Program-made: the position numbers and the translations under genes
Assembly (NCBI RefSeq): GCF_024519435.1
Contig: NZ_JALJRZ010000002.1
Location: forward strand, 488,646 to 552,645
DNA: 64,000 bases
Source of the DNA: Terrabacter sp. Ter38
GTDB lineage: Bacteria; Actinomycetota; Actinomycetes; Actinomycetales; Dermatophilaceae
Reading direction: 5' to 3'
Notes under the pieces: model-generated
Database searches by the model: none
Told to the model about the DNA's origin: nothing
What the model saw: the letters and a program-made list of their open reading frames with translations, nothing else
In this document: positions 9,806 to 18,407 of the stretch, piece after piece
How positions within the stretch are numbered: the first letter of the stretch is position 1
Layout of the letters: every line of letters starts with the position of its first letter

Positions 9806-9924
9806 CCCGCAGACCGGCCCCCGGGGATCCCAGTCACCCCCACTGGAGCCCCCCCGGCGCCCCGGGGGCCAACCCACTCACCACCTGTCCGGCACAGGAG
9901 CCGGACCGACCTCAGGAGCACCTC

Positions 9925-11217
9925 ATGACCGACGAATCACGCTCAGACGCCGCACGGCGCACGGCGGGCTCAGGTCTCGGCCGACGAGCCGTCATGCTGG
10001 GTGGGGCGGGCGCCGTGGGCAGCGTCTTCCTCGGCACGCGCCTCAGCTTCGGACAGCAGGCCCCCCGCCCGACCGTCGTGCAGGCCGCCGCAACGGGCCC
10101 CGCCAAGTCGGTGCACCTGGCCGGCACCGACGGCTGGGTCAGCATGCCGGCCGGCTCGCCCGATGACCTGCCCTTCTTCCCGGACTCGCTCGCACCGTCG
10201 CCCTTCGACACGTACGTCTTCGGCTTCCGTGACGTCACGGGGATGACGGCGACGCAGGTGGCGGCCACGCGCGGGAAGGCGCAGATCTCGGCGCCGATGC
10301 TCGCCTTCGACGAGCTGGACGAGGTCACGATCACGCTGTCCAACCTCGGCCTCGTCATGCGGCCCGACCTCTTCGACGGTCACACGCTGCACTGGCACGG
10401 CTTCGTCAACGCCATCCCGCTCTTCGACGGCGTGCCGGAGCTCTCGCTCGCCGTGCCGATCGGGCGCGACCTGTCCTACTTCTACCGCCCTCGCGACGCC
10501 GGCACGTACATGTACCACTGCCACTTCGAGGACGTCGAGCACGTGCAGATGGGCATGACCGGCATGGTCTTCGTGCGGCCGAAGCAGAACAAGGCGCCGG
10601 TGGCCGGCCACCCGATCGGCACCAAGTACGCGTACAACGACGGCGACGGCAGCACGCGCTACGACCGCGAGTTCGCCTTCATGATCACCGAGCTGTGGTC
10701 GGCCGCCCACTACCGCGACGCCCACATCCAGGTCAGCGACTGGACCGACTACGCGCCGAGCTTCTGGCTGCTCAACGGGCGAGGCTACCCCGACACCATC
10801 GCACCCGCGGGCAATCCTGAGTCGACGTCGGCCGGTCGCCTCCAGTACCAGCCGATCAGCTCGCTCATCACGTGCAACGTGGACGAGACCGTGCTCCTGC
10901 GGCTGTCGAACCTCGGCTACCAGAACCACGCCCTGACGCTCGACAACGTCGACATGCAGGTCATCGCCAAGGACGCCAGCCTGCTCCGTGGTCGCGACGG
11001 ATACACGAACTACCTCGAGACCAACACCGTCGACGTGGGGCCCGGTGAGAGCCGGGACGTGCTCGTCACACCCCACCAGCCCGGCGAGTACCTGCTCTAC
11101 GACCGCAACTACGCCTATCTGGGCAACGGCGGGGGACCCGGCTGGGGCGGCATGATGACCGTCCTCCGCGTCGGCGCGCCCGGCACCTACGGGCCCCAGA
11201 CCCAGCCAAACACCTGA
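9925..11217 (+). CDS. Multicopper oxidase-like protein A: type-1 site and N-terminal half of the trinuclear site
   Basis: 430 residues; AGGAG precedes ATG 9925. The N-terminus (GLGRRAVMLGGAGAVG) is a twin-arginine-type signal, fitting export of a folded copper protein. Two cupredoxin domains. Domain 1 has H156-W-H158-G and YHCHFEDVEHVQMGM, giving H198, C199, H200, H206 and M209/M211, so it holds a possible type-1 copper site plus two of the four HxH pairs needed for a trinuclear cluster. The C199 to H206 spacing is two longer than the usual +5. Domain 2 has NHALTLDN where other MCOs have HPFHLHG, and GWGGMMTVLRV without an HCH motif, so the other half is missing. Protein B downstream supplies the complementary motifs. 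Substrate unknown (metal ion or phenol are options). Confidence 0.88.
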   Translation: MTDESRSDAARRTAGSGLGRRAVMLGGAGAVGSVFLGTRLSFGQQAPRPTVVQAAATGPAKSVHLAGTDGWVSMPAGSPDDLPFFPDSLAPSPFDTYVFGFRDVTGMTATQVAATRGKAQISAPMLAFDELDEVTITLSNLGLVMRPDLFDGHTLHWHGFVNAIPLFDGVPELSLAVPIGRDLSYFYRPRDAGTYMYHCHFEDVEHVQMGMTGMVFVRPKQNKAPVAGHPIGTKYAYNDGDGSTRYDREFAFMITELWSAAHYRDAHIQVSDWTDYAPSFWLLNGRGYPDTIAPAGNPESTSAGRLQYQPISSLITCNVDETVLLRLSNLGYQNHALTLDNVDMQVIAKDASLLRGRDGYTNYLETNTVDVGPGESRDVLVTPHQPGEYLLYDRNYAYLGNGGGPGWGGMMTVLRVGAPGTYGPQTQPNT

Positions 11218-11237
11218 CGAGCCGACGGAGGACGATC

Positions 11238-12578
11238 ATGCGACTCAACCGATCACGACGCCACCCGGGTGACGCGGCGAGTGCCGCGCGCACCCGCCGG
11301 CGCACGGGCATCCTCGCGGCCGTCGGCGCCCTCGTCGCCGCCGTGGCCGTCGGCTCGACCGCCGGCGCCCAGGCCGCGACGTCCGAGGGGCTGCTCTGCC
11401 AGACGGACCCGCAGCAGACCTTCTCGCTCACCGCGCGGACGGGCTACGTCTCGACGCCGGACGGCAACTCGATCTACATGTGGGGCTACGGGATGAGCTC
11501 CGGGCGGTTCCAGCTGCCCGGGCCGGTCCTCTGCGTCACCTCGGGCCAGCAGGTCACCGTCATCCTGCACAACGACCTACCGGAGGCGACCTCGATCCTC
11601 TTCCCGGGCCAGAAGGCGGTCAAGGCGAACGGCAACCCGGCCCAGCCGCAGCTCGACACGGGCGGTTCCCTCACCTCGATGGTCCAGCCCGCCTCGGCCT
11701 CGGGCGGCTCCGTGACGTACACCTTCACGGCCGGCTCGCCCGGGACGTACCTCTACTCGAGTGGCACCGACGTGACGAAGCAGCAGCAGATGGGCCTCTA
11801 CGGAGCGCTCGTCGTGCGCCCCTCGGGTGCGGCCGGGCAGGTCAACGCTCGCGCCGACTCGGCCTTCAACCCGCAGCACGAGTACGTCTTCCTCCTCTCG
11901 GAGATCGACCCCGAGGTGCACCTGGCCGTCGAGCGCGCGCAGCCCGTCGACTGGAGCGCCTACAACGCGCGCTACTACCTCATCAACGGCCGCAGCATGC
12001 CCGACACCCTGGCGCCCAACAACGCCTCGTGGCTGCCGAGCCAGCCCTACGGCGCCCTCGTGCACATCAAGCCGTACGACGCGACGACCAACCCGCTCCC
12101 CGCGGTCATCCGCTACCTCAACGCGGGACGCGGCAGCTACCCCTTCCACCCGCACGGGAGTGACGAACGCGTCGTCAACAAGGACGGCCACGCCCTCCAG
12201 GGCACGAGCGCCACGGCGCCCCAGGACCTGGCCTACCTCAAGTACGACATCGACGTGATGCCGGGCCAGACCGTCGACGCGCTGATGGACTGGCGCGACG
12301 TCGAGCACTGGAACGCGACGACGAACCCGATCCCGACGCAGCTGCCCGTCATCACCGACCAGCTCCTCGTGGGCGCCGACACGTGGTTCAGCGAGAGCCC
12401 CTACCTCGGCACGAAGGGCACCTTCCCGTCGAACATCACCGTGAACAACGAGTGCGGCGAGTACTACCACGTGGCCCACAGCCACGCGCTCCAGCAGGCG
12501 ACCAACTACGGCGCAGCCTTCGGCGGCATGATGACGGTCTTCCGCATCGACCCGCCCGCCGGCTGCCCGACGAGCTGA
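11238..12578 (+). CDS. Multicopper oxidase-like protein B: C-terminal half of the trinuclear site, type-1 ligands lost
   Basis: 446 residues from ATG 11238 (GGAGG upstream), 20 bases after protein A. The signal region RTRRRTGILAAVGALVAAVAVG may be Sec or twin-arginine. Domain 1 lacks copper ligands: SGTDVTKQQQMGLYGALVV replaces HCH. Domain 2 keeps YPFHPHG (H304, H306) and YHVAHSHALQQ (H411, H414, S415, H416), ending FGGMMTVFRI. Against the canonical HPFHLHG and HCHxxxHxxxxM motifs, the type-1 His is Tyr301 and the type-1 Cys is Ser415, while the type-2/type-3 His pairs remain. It is a paralogue of A and C: LINGRSMPDTLAP here corresponds to LLNGRGYPDTIAP in A and LINGKPFP in C. It probably pairs with A (inference). 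Confidence 0.87.
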   Translation: MRLNRSRRHPGDAASAARTRRRTGILAAVGALVAAVAVGSTAGAQAATSEGLLCQTDPQQTFSLTARTGYVSTPDGNSIYMWGYGMSSGRFQLPGPVLCVTSGQQVTVILHNDLPEATSILFPGQKAVKANGNPAQPQLDTGGSLTSMVQPASASGGSVTYTFTAGSPGTYLYSSGTDVTKQQQMGLYGALVVRPSGAAGQVNARADSAFNPQHEYVFLLSEIDPEVHLAVERAQPVDWSAYNARYYLINGRSMPDTLAPNNASWLPSQPYGALVHIKPYDATTNPLPAVIRYLNAGRGSYPFHPHGSDERVVNKDGHALQGTSATAPQDLAYLKYDIDVMPGQTVDALMDWRDVEHWNATTNPIPTQLPVITDQLLVGADTWFSESPYLGTKGTFPSNITVNNECGEYYHVAHSHALQQATNYGAAFGGMMTVFRIDPPAGCPTS

Positions 12579-12589
12579 GGACGACCACG

Positions 12590-15500
12590 ATGACCTCTCG
12601 ACCCAGCCTCCGGCACCGCCTCGGCGTCTCCGCCGTCGCCGCCGCGCTCGCGACCGTGCCCTTCGCCACCACGACTGCGTATGCCGTCTCGTCGACCTCC
12701 GTGGCGCCGTCGGGTTCCGCTGTCGCACCAGCCGTCGCCCCTGCCGCCGCACCCGCGGTTGCACCGGCGGCACCGGTCGGCACGCTGACCCCGAACACGC
12801 CCGGCTGCACCGTCACACCGGCAGCTGCCCCCGACCCGGAGATCGTCGCGTGCGACCTCTGGGCCAAGACGGGGACGAACCAGATTCTCGGACAACCGAT
12901 CCCGATCTGGGGCTACTCGACGACGTCGGGCGGGGCAGCCACCGCGCCCGGCCCCGCCATCATCGCCCGGCAAGGTGACCGGGTCGTCCTGACGCTGCAC
13001 AACGGGCTCGACGAGCCGACCTCGCTCGCCCTGCCCGGGCAGGCCGCTGCATCCATCACCGAGGGTCTGCCCACGGCGGCCGCGACGACCGGCATCGCGC
13101 CGGGAGCGACCGCGCGCTACGTCTTCACGGCCGGGCGCCCCGGCACGTTCCTCTACGAGGCCGGTCACACCTCGGGCGGAGCCCGTCAGGTGGCGATGGG
13201 GCTCGCCGGCGCGCTCGTCGTCCTGGGCGACGGCACGGCCTACGGCCAGACCTACGACGACGAGGCGGTGCTCGTGCTCAGCGAGATCGACCCGGCCCTC
13301 AACGCACACCCGGCGACCTTCGACATGCGCGAGTTCCACCCGGCCTACCGGCTCATCAACGGCAAGCCCTTCCCGTCGAGCGACCCCGTCCCGACCGACC
13401 AGGGCCACACCGTGCTGCTGCGCTACGTCAACGTCGGCTCGGAGCTGCACTCGATGAGCACGCTCGGCGCCGACCAGGTCGTCCTGTCCCACGACGGTCA
13501 CGGCCTCGCGTTCCCGGAGCCCTCCGTCGTCGTGCCGGTCGACCCCGGCGTCAGCGTCGACGCGCTCGTCACCGTGCCCACCGGACCGGAGTCGAAGATC
13601 GCGGTCTACGAGTCCTCGGCGCGCCTCGACAACGCCGGCCAGAGCACGGCCGACCCGCTGTCGGTGGCCTTCGGCGGGATGATGACCTTCCTGGACACCA
13701 ACGCCCCTCCGCCCTCGAGCGACGGCGTGGGCCCCGTCTCGACCGGCATCACGGCAGACCCGAACCCGTCCGACGCCACGGGTCCCGTCACGGTCACCGC
13801 GACCGTGAGCGACGCGGCCACGGGCCACGGCACGGTCAGCCAGGCCGAGTTCGTCGTCGACGACGCGGTCACCGTCGGCGTCGGCAGCGGCGTCCCGATG
13901 ACCGGGACCTGGGGGGTCGAGACCACCACCGTCACTGGCACGATCCCGGCCGTGGCGACCGCGGCGGACTGCGCTGCGCCCGTGCCTCCCGTCGACCTGC
14001 ACTGCCTGACGTCGACGAAGCACACGGTGTTCGTGCGCGGTCTCGACGCCGCCGGCAACTGGGGCGTCGTCGGGTCAGTGATCCTCAACGTCGCCAAGTC
14101 CGGCCCGCAGACCGTCGCGCTCTCGGTGAGCCCGTCGCCCGCGAGTGGCAAGGGAGCCGTCACGGTCAACGCGACCGGGGACGACACCGCGGCCGGGGGC
14201 ACGATCACCGGAGCCGAGTACTTCCTCGGCGCAGCCGCCGGCGCCGACGGCACGGGCCACACGATGAGCCTCAACCGGTCGGCGACCAAGGTCGCAGAGA
14301 CCGGGACCATCCCCGCGGCGGACGTCGCCGGCCTCGGCGAGGGAACGTCGCAGGTGTGGGTGCACAGCCGCAACTCCCAGAACATCTGGGGCCCGGCCGT
14401 GCCCGTCGACCTCACCGTCGACCTCACCGCACCGGCCGTCAACGCTGCGACCGTCGGACCCAACCCGACCAACGGCGTCGTGGGCTCGAAGTCCTACCCC
14501 GGCTACCTCGTGATCTCTGCCGAGCTGCAGGACCGCGACGCCGGCAACGGCCTGCAGAGCAACGTCCTCGCCGGCGAGGCCTTCATCGACCCGACGAGCA
14601 CGGCCCCGACCTTCGGCAAGGGCCTCAGCCTCATCGCCGTCGACGGCGCCTTCGACTCGCCGACGGAGCAGGTCTACGGCCTCCTCCCGCTGACGCAGGT
14701 CAAGGCGATGACGGCCGGTGTGCACCAGGTCTACGTCCACGGCAAGGACGCTGCCGGCAACTGGGGCAGCCTCACGGCGAGCAACGCCCTCGTGCGCCTC
14801 TTCGTCGACAAGACGGCTCCCGTCCTCGGGACGATGACCGCCAGCCCGAACCCGACGAACGGGGCAGCCACGGTCACGCTGGCTGCACCGGTGACGGAGA
14901 CCCCGGACCCGGCATACGTCGGCCCGCGCTTCCAGGGCGCCGAGTTCTGGACCGGCACGACCGATCCCGGCGCCGGCAAGGCCACGCGGGTCCAGGTGAC
15001 CGACTCGGGAACCGGTGTCACGGCGGCGATCCCGCTGACCGGCATCCAGCCCGGAACCGTCCAGTTCAACCTCCGTGTCCAGGACGCGGCGGGCACCTGG
15101 AGCAACGCGTCCGCGGTCACGGTCCAGGTGACCCGACCCAACGCGATCTTCAGCGACACGTTCAACGGCAACTCGCTGTCGACGTGGTCGGCACGCAACG
15201 GTGCGGTCTCGACGAGCCTGGTGGCCGGCATACCGTCCGGCACCGGCAACTACGGCATGGTCGCAACCGGCTCTGGGACCCCGGCGTTCGTCACCGACGA
15301 CACGCCGTCGGCCGAGACGACCTATCACGCCCAGTTCTCGTTCCACCCGAACACCCTCTCCACAGGGACGATCGCCACGACCTGGGTGACCGTCTTCGAG
15401 GGGCGGACGACGGCTGGTCAGGCGTTCGCGGTGCAGTTCCACCGCCAAGGCACAGGCGCCACGGCCGGGCAGCTGCGCATCGTGATGAACCGCAACCTCC

Positions 15501-15757
15501 TCGGTAACTCCACGGGGGCGGCCTACAACCTCCCGGCAGGTGCGCACACGGTCCGGGTCGACTGGGCCCAGGGCGCGAACGGGTCGCTCCGACTGCTCGT
15601 CGACGGCGTCTCGCGGGATCTGCGCACCGGCAACAACACCGGCGCCGCGATGCAGATCCAGTCCGCACGCCTTGGCATCACGGCGGGCACCACGTCGACC
15701 ACGGCGGGCACGGCCTGGTTCGACAGCTTCGTCTCCACCCGGAACAGCATCCCCTGA
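12590..15757 (+). CDS. Multicopper oxidase-like protein C: ligand-poor cupredoxin pair, Ig-like repeats and C-terminal sandwich domain
   Basis: 1055 residues from ATG 12590, 11 bases after protein B; the open frame upstream of 12590 is a shadow of B. A Sec signal (LGVSAVAAALATVPFATTTAYA) is followed by an Ala-Pro linker. Residues ~80-370 are two cupredoxin-like domains with nearly all copper ligands lost (EAGHTSGG and ELHSMS in the ligand positions) but the shared FGGMMTF end. Residues ~380-850 are three to four Ig-like units, two ending AAGNWG. The last ~200 residues (FSDTFNGNSLSTWSARNG onwards) resemble a concanavalin/LamG-type sandwich. It may anchor or organise the A/B oxidase on a polymer or cell surface; catalysis of its own is unlikely. 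Confidence 0.82.
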   Translation: MTSRPSLRHRLGVSAVAAALATVPFATTTAYAVSSTSVAPSGSAVAPAVAPAAAPAVAPAAPVGTLTPNTPGCTVTPAAAPDPEIVACDLWAKTGTNQILGQPIPIWGYSTTSGGAATAPGPAIIARQGDRVVLTLHNGLDEPTSLALPGQAAASITEGLPTAAATTGIAPGATARYVFTAGRPGTFLYEAGHTSGGARQVAMGLAGALVVLGDGTAYGQTYDDEAVLVLSEIDPALNAHPATFDMREFHPAYRLINGKPFPSSDPVPTDQGHTVLLRYVNVGSELHSMSTLGADQVVLSHDGHGLAFPEPSVVVPVDPGVSVDALVTVPTGPESKIAVYESSARLDNAGQSTADPLSVAFGGMMTFLDTNAPPPSSDGVGPVSTGITADPNPSDATGPVTVTATVSDAATGHGTVSQAEFVVDDAVTVGVGSGVPMTGTWGVETTTVTGTIPAVATAADCAAPVPPVDLHCLTSTKHTVFVRGLDAAGNWGVVGSVILNVAKSGPQTVALSVSPSPASGKGAVTVNATGDDTAAGGTITGAEYFLGAAAGADGTGHTMSLNRSATKVAETGTIPAADVAGLGEGTSQVWVHSRNSQNIWGPAVPVDLTVDLTAPAVNAATVGPNPTNGVVGSKSYPGYLVISAELQDRDAGNGLQSNVLAGEAFIDPTSTAPTFGKGLSLIAVDGAFDSPTEQVYGLLPLTQVKAMTAGVHQVYVHGKDAAGNWGSLTASNALVRLFVDKTAPVLGTMTASPNPTNGAATVTLAAPVTETPDPAYVGPRFQGAEFWTGTTDPGAGKATRVQVTDSGTGVTAAIPLTGIQPGTVQFNLRVQDAAGTWSNASAVTVQVTRPNAIFSDTFNGNSLSTWSARNGAVSTSLVAGIPSGTGNYGMVATGSGTPAFVTDDTPSAETTYHAQFSFHPNTLSTGTIATTWVTVFEGRTTAGQAFAVQFHRQGTGATAGQLRIVMNRNLLGNSTGAAYNLPAGAHTVRVDWAQGANGSLRLLVDGVSRDLRTGNNTGAAMQIQSARLGITAGTTSTTAGTAWFDSFVSTRNSIP

Positions 15758-15825
15758 TCCGGTCCCACCTCGTGCCGGGGTCACCTGCCCGTGACCCCGG
15801 CCGGCAGCATCGGAGGGCAGTCCGA

Positions 15826-16350
15826 ATGAGCACCACCACAGCAGTTCCGCCGGTCCAGCCGGCCGGTCCCTCCGGCCCCTCCGCCCCATCCACCCGGACG
15901 GGGCGGGAGGGCCGGGCCAGGGCTGCGCTCGCCGTCGTCGCCGTCCTCGTCGTCGCGGTCCTCGGTCTCCTCGGGGCCCGGGCGCTGCGAGGCGGCGACG
16001 ACCCGGCGCGACCGGTCCCGCACTCGACCGCGATGGAGACGGCCCTCGGCGTCCGCATCTCGCGGGTCGCGGTCGTCGGCGACGGTGGCCTCGTCACCGT
16101 CAGCTACGTCGTCCTCGACGTCGACAAGGCGAGCCGCTTCCAGGCCGACGTCAAGCACCCACCGGTGCTGCGCAGCGAGGCCCGTGACGGCTCGACGAAC
16201 CGCGTCTCGGTCATGCGACAGGGGCACATCAACCGCGCGGGCGCGACGTACTACTTCGTCTACCAGAACACGGGTGGAGCGCTCCGCGCCGGTGAGGACG
16301 CGACGATCGAGTACGGCGGCCTCCGCCTCGAGCACGTCCCGGTGCTGTGA
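15826..16350 (+). CDS. Membrane-anchored extracellular protein of unknown family in the copper island
   Basis: 174 residues; ATG 15826 follows GGAGGGCAG. I do not recognise the family. A Pro/Ser/Thr-rich N-terminus of about 30 residues precedes one membrane helix (RAALAVVAVLVVAVLGLLGARAL), giving an inside-to-outside anchor. The outer ~115 residues look like a beta-sandwich, with scattered possible metal ligands (VKHPPVLR, SVMRQGHINRAG, LEHVPVL). Its stop overlaps the start of the CopC-CopD gene (TGATG), so the two are translationally coupled. A copper-relay or MCO-anchoring role is possible but rests only on this context. Confidence 0.75.
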   Translation: MSTTTAVPPVQPAGPSGPSAPSTRTGREGRARAALAVVAVLVVAVLGLLGARALRGGDDPARPVPHSTAMETALGVRISRVAVVGDGGLVTVSYVVLDVDKASRFQADVKHPPVLRSEARDGSTNRVSVMRQGHINRAGATYYFVYQNTGGALRAGEDATIEYGGLRLEHVPVL

Positions 16351-18260
16351 TGGGCCTCCGTCGGGCCCTGCTCACCCTCGCGGTGGCGCTCGGCACCGCC
16401 CTGCTCGTCGGCCTCGGCGCGGGCCCGGCCTCGGCCCACGCGTACCTCGCGTCGAGCAACCCGGCCGACGGGGCCACCCTCGCGACCGCCCCACGCACCA
16501 TCGAGCTGCGCTTCACCGAGCACGTCGTCCTCGCCTCGACCGAGATCACCGTCACCGAGCCGGACGGTCACCGCCTGGCGCCGACGGCGATGACGCTCGT
16601 CGAGAGCGACGAGGACCAGGAGGCCCCGGCGACCGTCGTGGCCGCTCTCCCGGCGCTCGGCGTCGGCGCCTACCACGTGTCCTGGCGGACCCTGTCGAGC
16701 GACGACCTCCACGAGTCCGCGGGCATCTTCGCCTTCGGCGTGCAGAGCGAGGTCGAGGCGGCCGGTCCGAGCGAGACGAACCCGGACCTCTTCGAGCTGG
16801 TCGGCCGGTGGGCCGTCCTCGCGGGGATCGGGGCCGGGCTCGGCGCCGTCGTCGTGGGACGCCTGCTCCGTCGAGTGCCGGGGGCGAGGAGCGGTATGCC
16901 GCGGGCCTGGCTCCGCCGTCAGGCGTTCCGTCTCCTCGTCGTCGGCGCAACGGCTGCCCTGGCCGTGGCGCTCGTCGACCTCGTCCGCTTCGGTGCGGGA
17001 GCCTTCACCCCGGGATACGTGCTGCGCTGGGGGCTGCGCGAGGCGGCCCTGCTCGGAGCGGCGCTCGCCCTCCGACCGGGTCGGCCGGCGCCGGGAAGGA
17101 TGAGCCGAGATGCCGCGGCCACGACCGCCCTCGTCGGCGCGGGGCTGCTCACCGTGAGCATCGGTCACTTCGGGGTGCGCGGCGGCCCGACGTGGGTCGT
17201 CGCCTCGACGGCGCACCTCGTCGCCGCCCTCCTGTGGGCCGGCTCGGTGGCCGCCCTCGCGCTGCTCGGCGCGCGTGCCGCGCGGTTGGGGCTCGACCGC
17301 GCGGACGTCCGCTCGGTCCTGCGGGGCTTCCGCACTCCCGCGACGGTCTCGGTCGTCGTCGTCGCCGTCACCGGCGTCTACCTCGCGAGCGACGTCGTCG
17401 TCTCGGTCGACGCCGTGCTGCTCACCACCTACGGTCGCGTCCTGCTGGCCAAGGTCGTCCTGGCCGGCCTCGTCGGCCTCCTCGCCCTCGCGACGACCCG
17501 CGCCCTGCACCCTCGGGGGTTGCAGGAGGGGCAGGCGCGACGACGCTTCGTCGCGGTGGAGGCCGTGGGCCTGCTCCTCGTCGCCGCCCTCGGTGGCCTC
17601 CTCGCCACGGGGCAGCCCGCCGTCTCGCCCCGCCTCGTCAGCGAGCAGGCGCCGAGCGTCATCGACGACCGGCCGGTCGCCGACCTCCAGCAGACCCTCG
17701 CGCTGCGGCCGAACCGTCCGGGTGCCAGCGTGGCCCTCATCGACGTGCTCGACACGCGCCGCCCGTCCCCCGGGCCGGTCACGGGTGTCTCCCTCACGGT
17801 CCGAGGCGGTTCGTCCGGTGGTGTCGAGGCACGTCCCGCGGCGGCGGAGGCTCCGGTGGCAGCCACCGCCGTGACGCCGTCGCGTTGGTCGGCGGCTCTC
17901 GAGCTGCCGGCCGGTGGACCGGTCGACGTCGACGTCGTCGTGCACCGGCGTGGTCTCGACGACGTACGCAGCACCGTGCACTGGGTCGTCGGGCCGAGCT
18001 CCTCCGACCCGGCCCCCGTCGTGTCGCGGGCGCCCGTCTCGGGGCTGCTGGCCCTGGCGTCCGCCGCGCTCGCGGTGGCCGCCGTGATCGGGGCGGCCTG
18101 GCTGCTCTGGAGGCGCCGTCGTGAGCCGGCTCCGGCACCGCGTCGTACGCGTGTGGCAGCCGAGCACGGGGCCGCCGCGCCCGAGGCGCCCACCGAGGCC
18201 GGCAGCGCCGACGCGGCTCGGGACGGGGCCGTCGCTCCGCGATCCGCTGCGGGCCGGTGA
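16350..18260 (+). CDS. copCD: CopC-CopD fusion, copper uptake/resistance membrane protein
   Basis: 636 residues. ATG 16350 is preferred because it overlaps the previous stop. The signal peptide ends ASA, making His the first mature residue (HAYLASSNPADGA). The CopC domain continues to about residue 135, with ELRFTEHV and the DLHES motif that supplies the Asp and His ligands of the CopC Cu(II) site. About eight membrane helices of the CopD domain follow. After ~420 an extracellular domain of about 150 residues, a further C-terminal helix and a charged Ala/Pro/Glu tail complete the protein. Known role of CopCD/YcnJ proteins: copper import across the membrane, often to supply cuproenzymes. Here it could feed or scavenge copper for the MCO trio. 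Confidence 0.88.
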   Translation: MGLRRALLTLAVALGTALLVGLGAGPASAHAYLASSNPADGATLATAPRTIELRFTEHVVLASTEITVTEPDGHRLAPTAMTLVESDEDQEAPATVVAALPALGVGAYHVSWRTLSSDDLHESAGIFAFGVQSEVEAAGPSETNPDLFELVGRWAVLAGIGAGLGAVVVGRLLRRVPGARSGMPRAWLRRQAFRLLVVGATAALAVALVDLVRFGAGAFTPGYVLRWGLREAALLGAALALRPGRPAPGRMSRDAAATTALVGAGLLTVSIGHFGVRGGPTWVVASTAHLVAALLWAGSVAALALLGARAARLGLDRADVRSVLRGFRTPATVSVVVVAVTGVYLASDVVVSVDAVLLTTYGRVLLAKVVLAGLVGLLALATTRALHPRGLQEGQARRRFVAVEAVGLLLVAALGGLLATGQPAVSPRLVSEQAPSVIDDRPVADLQQTLALRPNRPGASVALIDVLDTRRPSPGPVTGVSLTVRGGSSGGVEARPAAAEAPVAATAVTPSRWSAALELPAGGPVDVDVVVHRRGLDDVRSTVHWVVGPSSSDPAPVVSRAPVSGLLALASAALAVAAVIGAAWLLWRRRREPAPAPRRTRVAAEHGAAAPEAPTEAGSADAARDGAVAPRSAAGR

Positions 18261-18407
18261 CGGCCGTGGGGCCCTCCCGTCGCGACGAGTCGGGCCGGAG
18301 GGCAGGATGGCCCGTGGTCCTGTGGGAGTCGGCGTTCGTCGCCGCGGTCGAGGATTTCGCGCTGTACTGGTGAGTGGGCGGCCATGTGCCCGAGGAAGGA
18401 TACGGAC

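Noticed and set aside
4817..9877. Minus-strand open frame of 1686 codons opposite the giant secreted protein
   Set aside because: Composition is Arg/Val/Gly/Asp repeats typical of the antisense of GC-rich codons; no motif, no ribosome site, and the plus strand has a clear signal peptide and domains.
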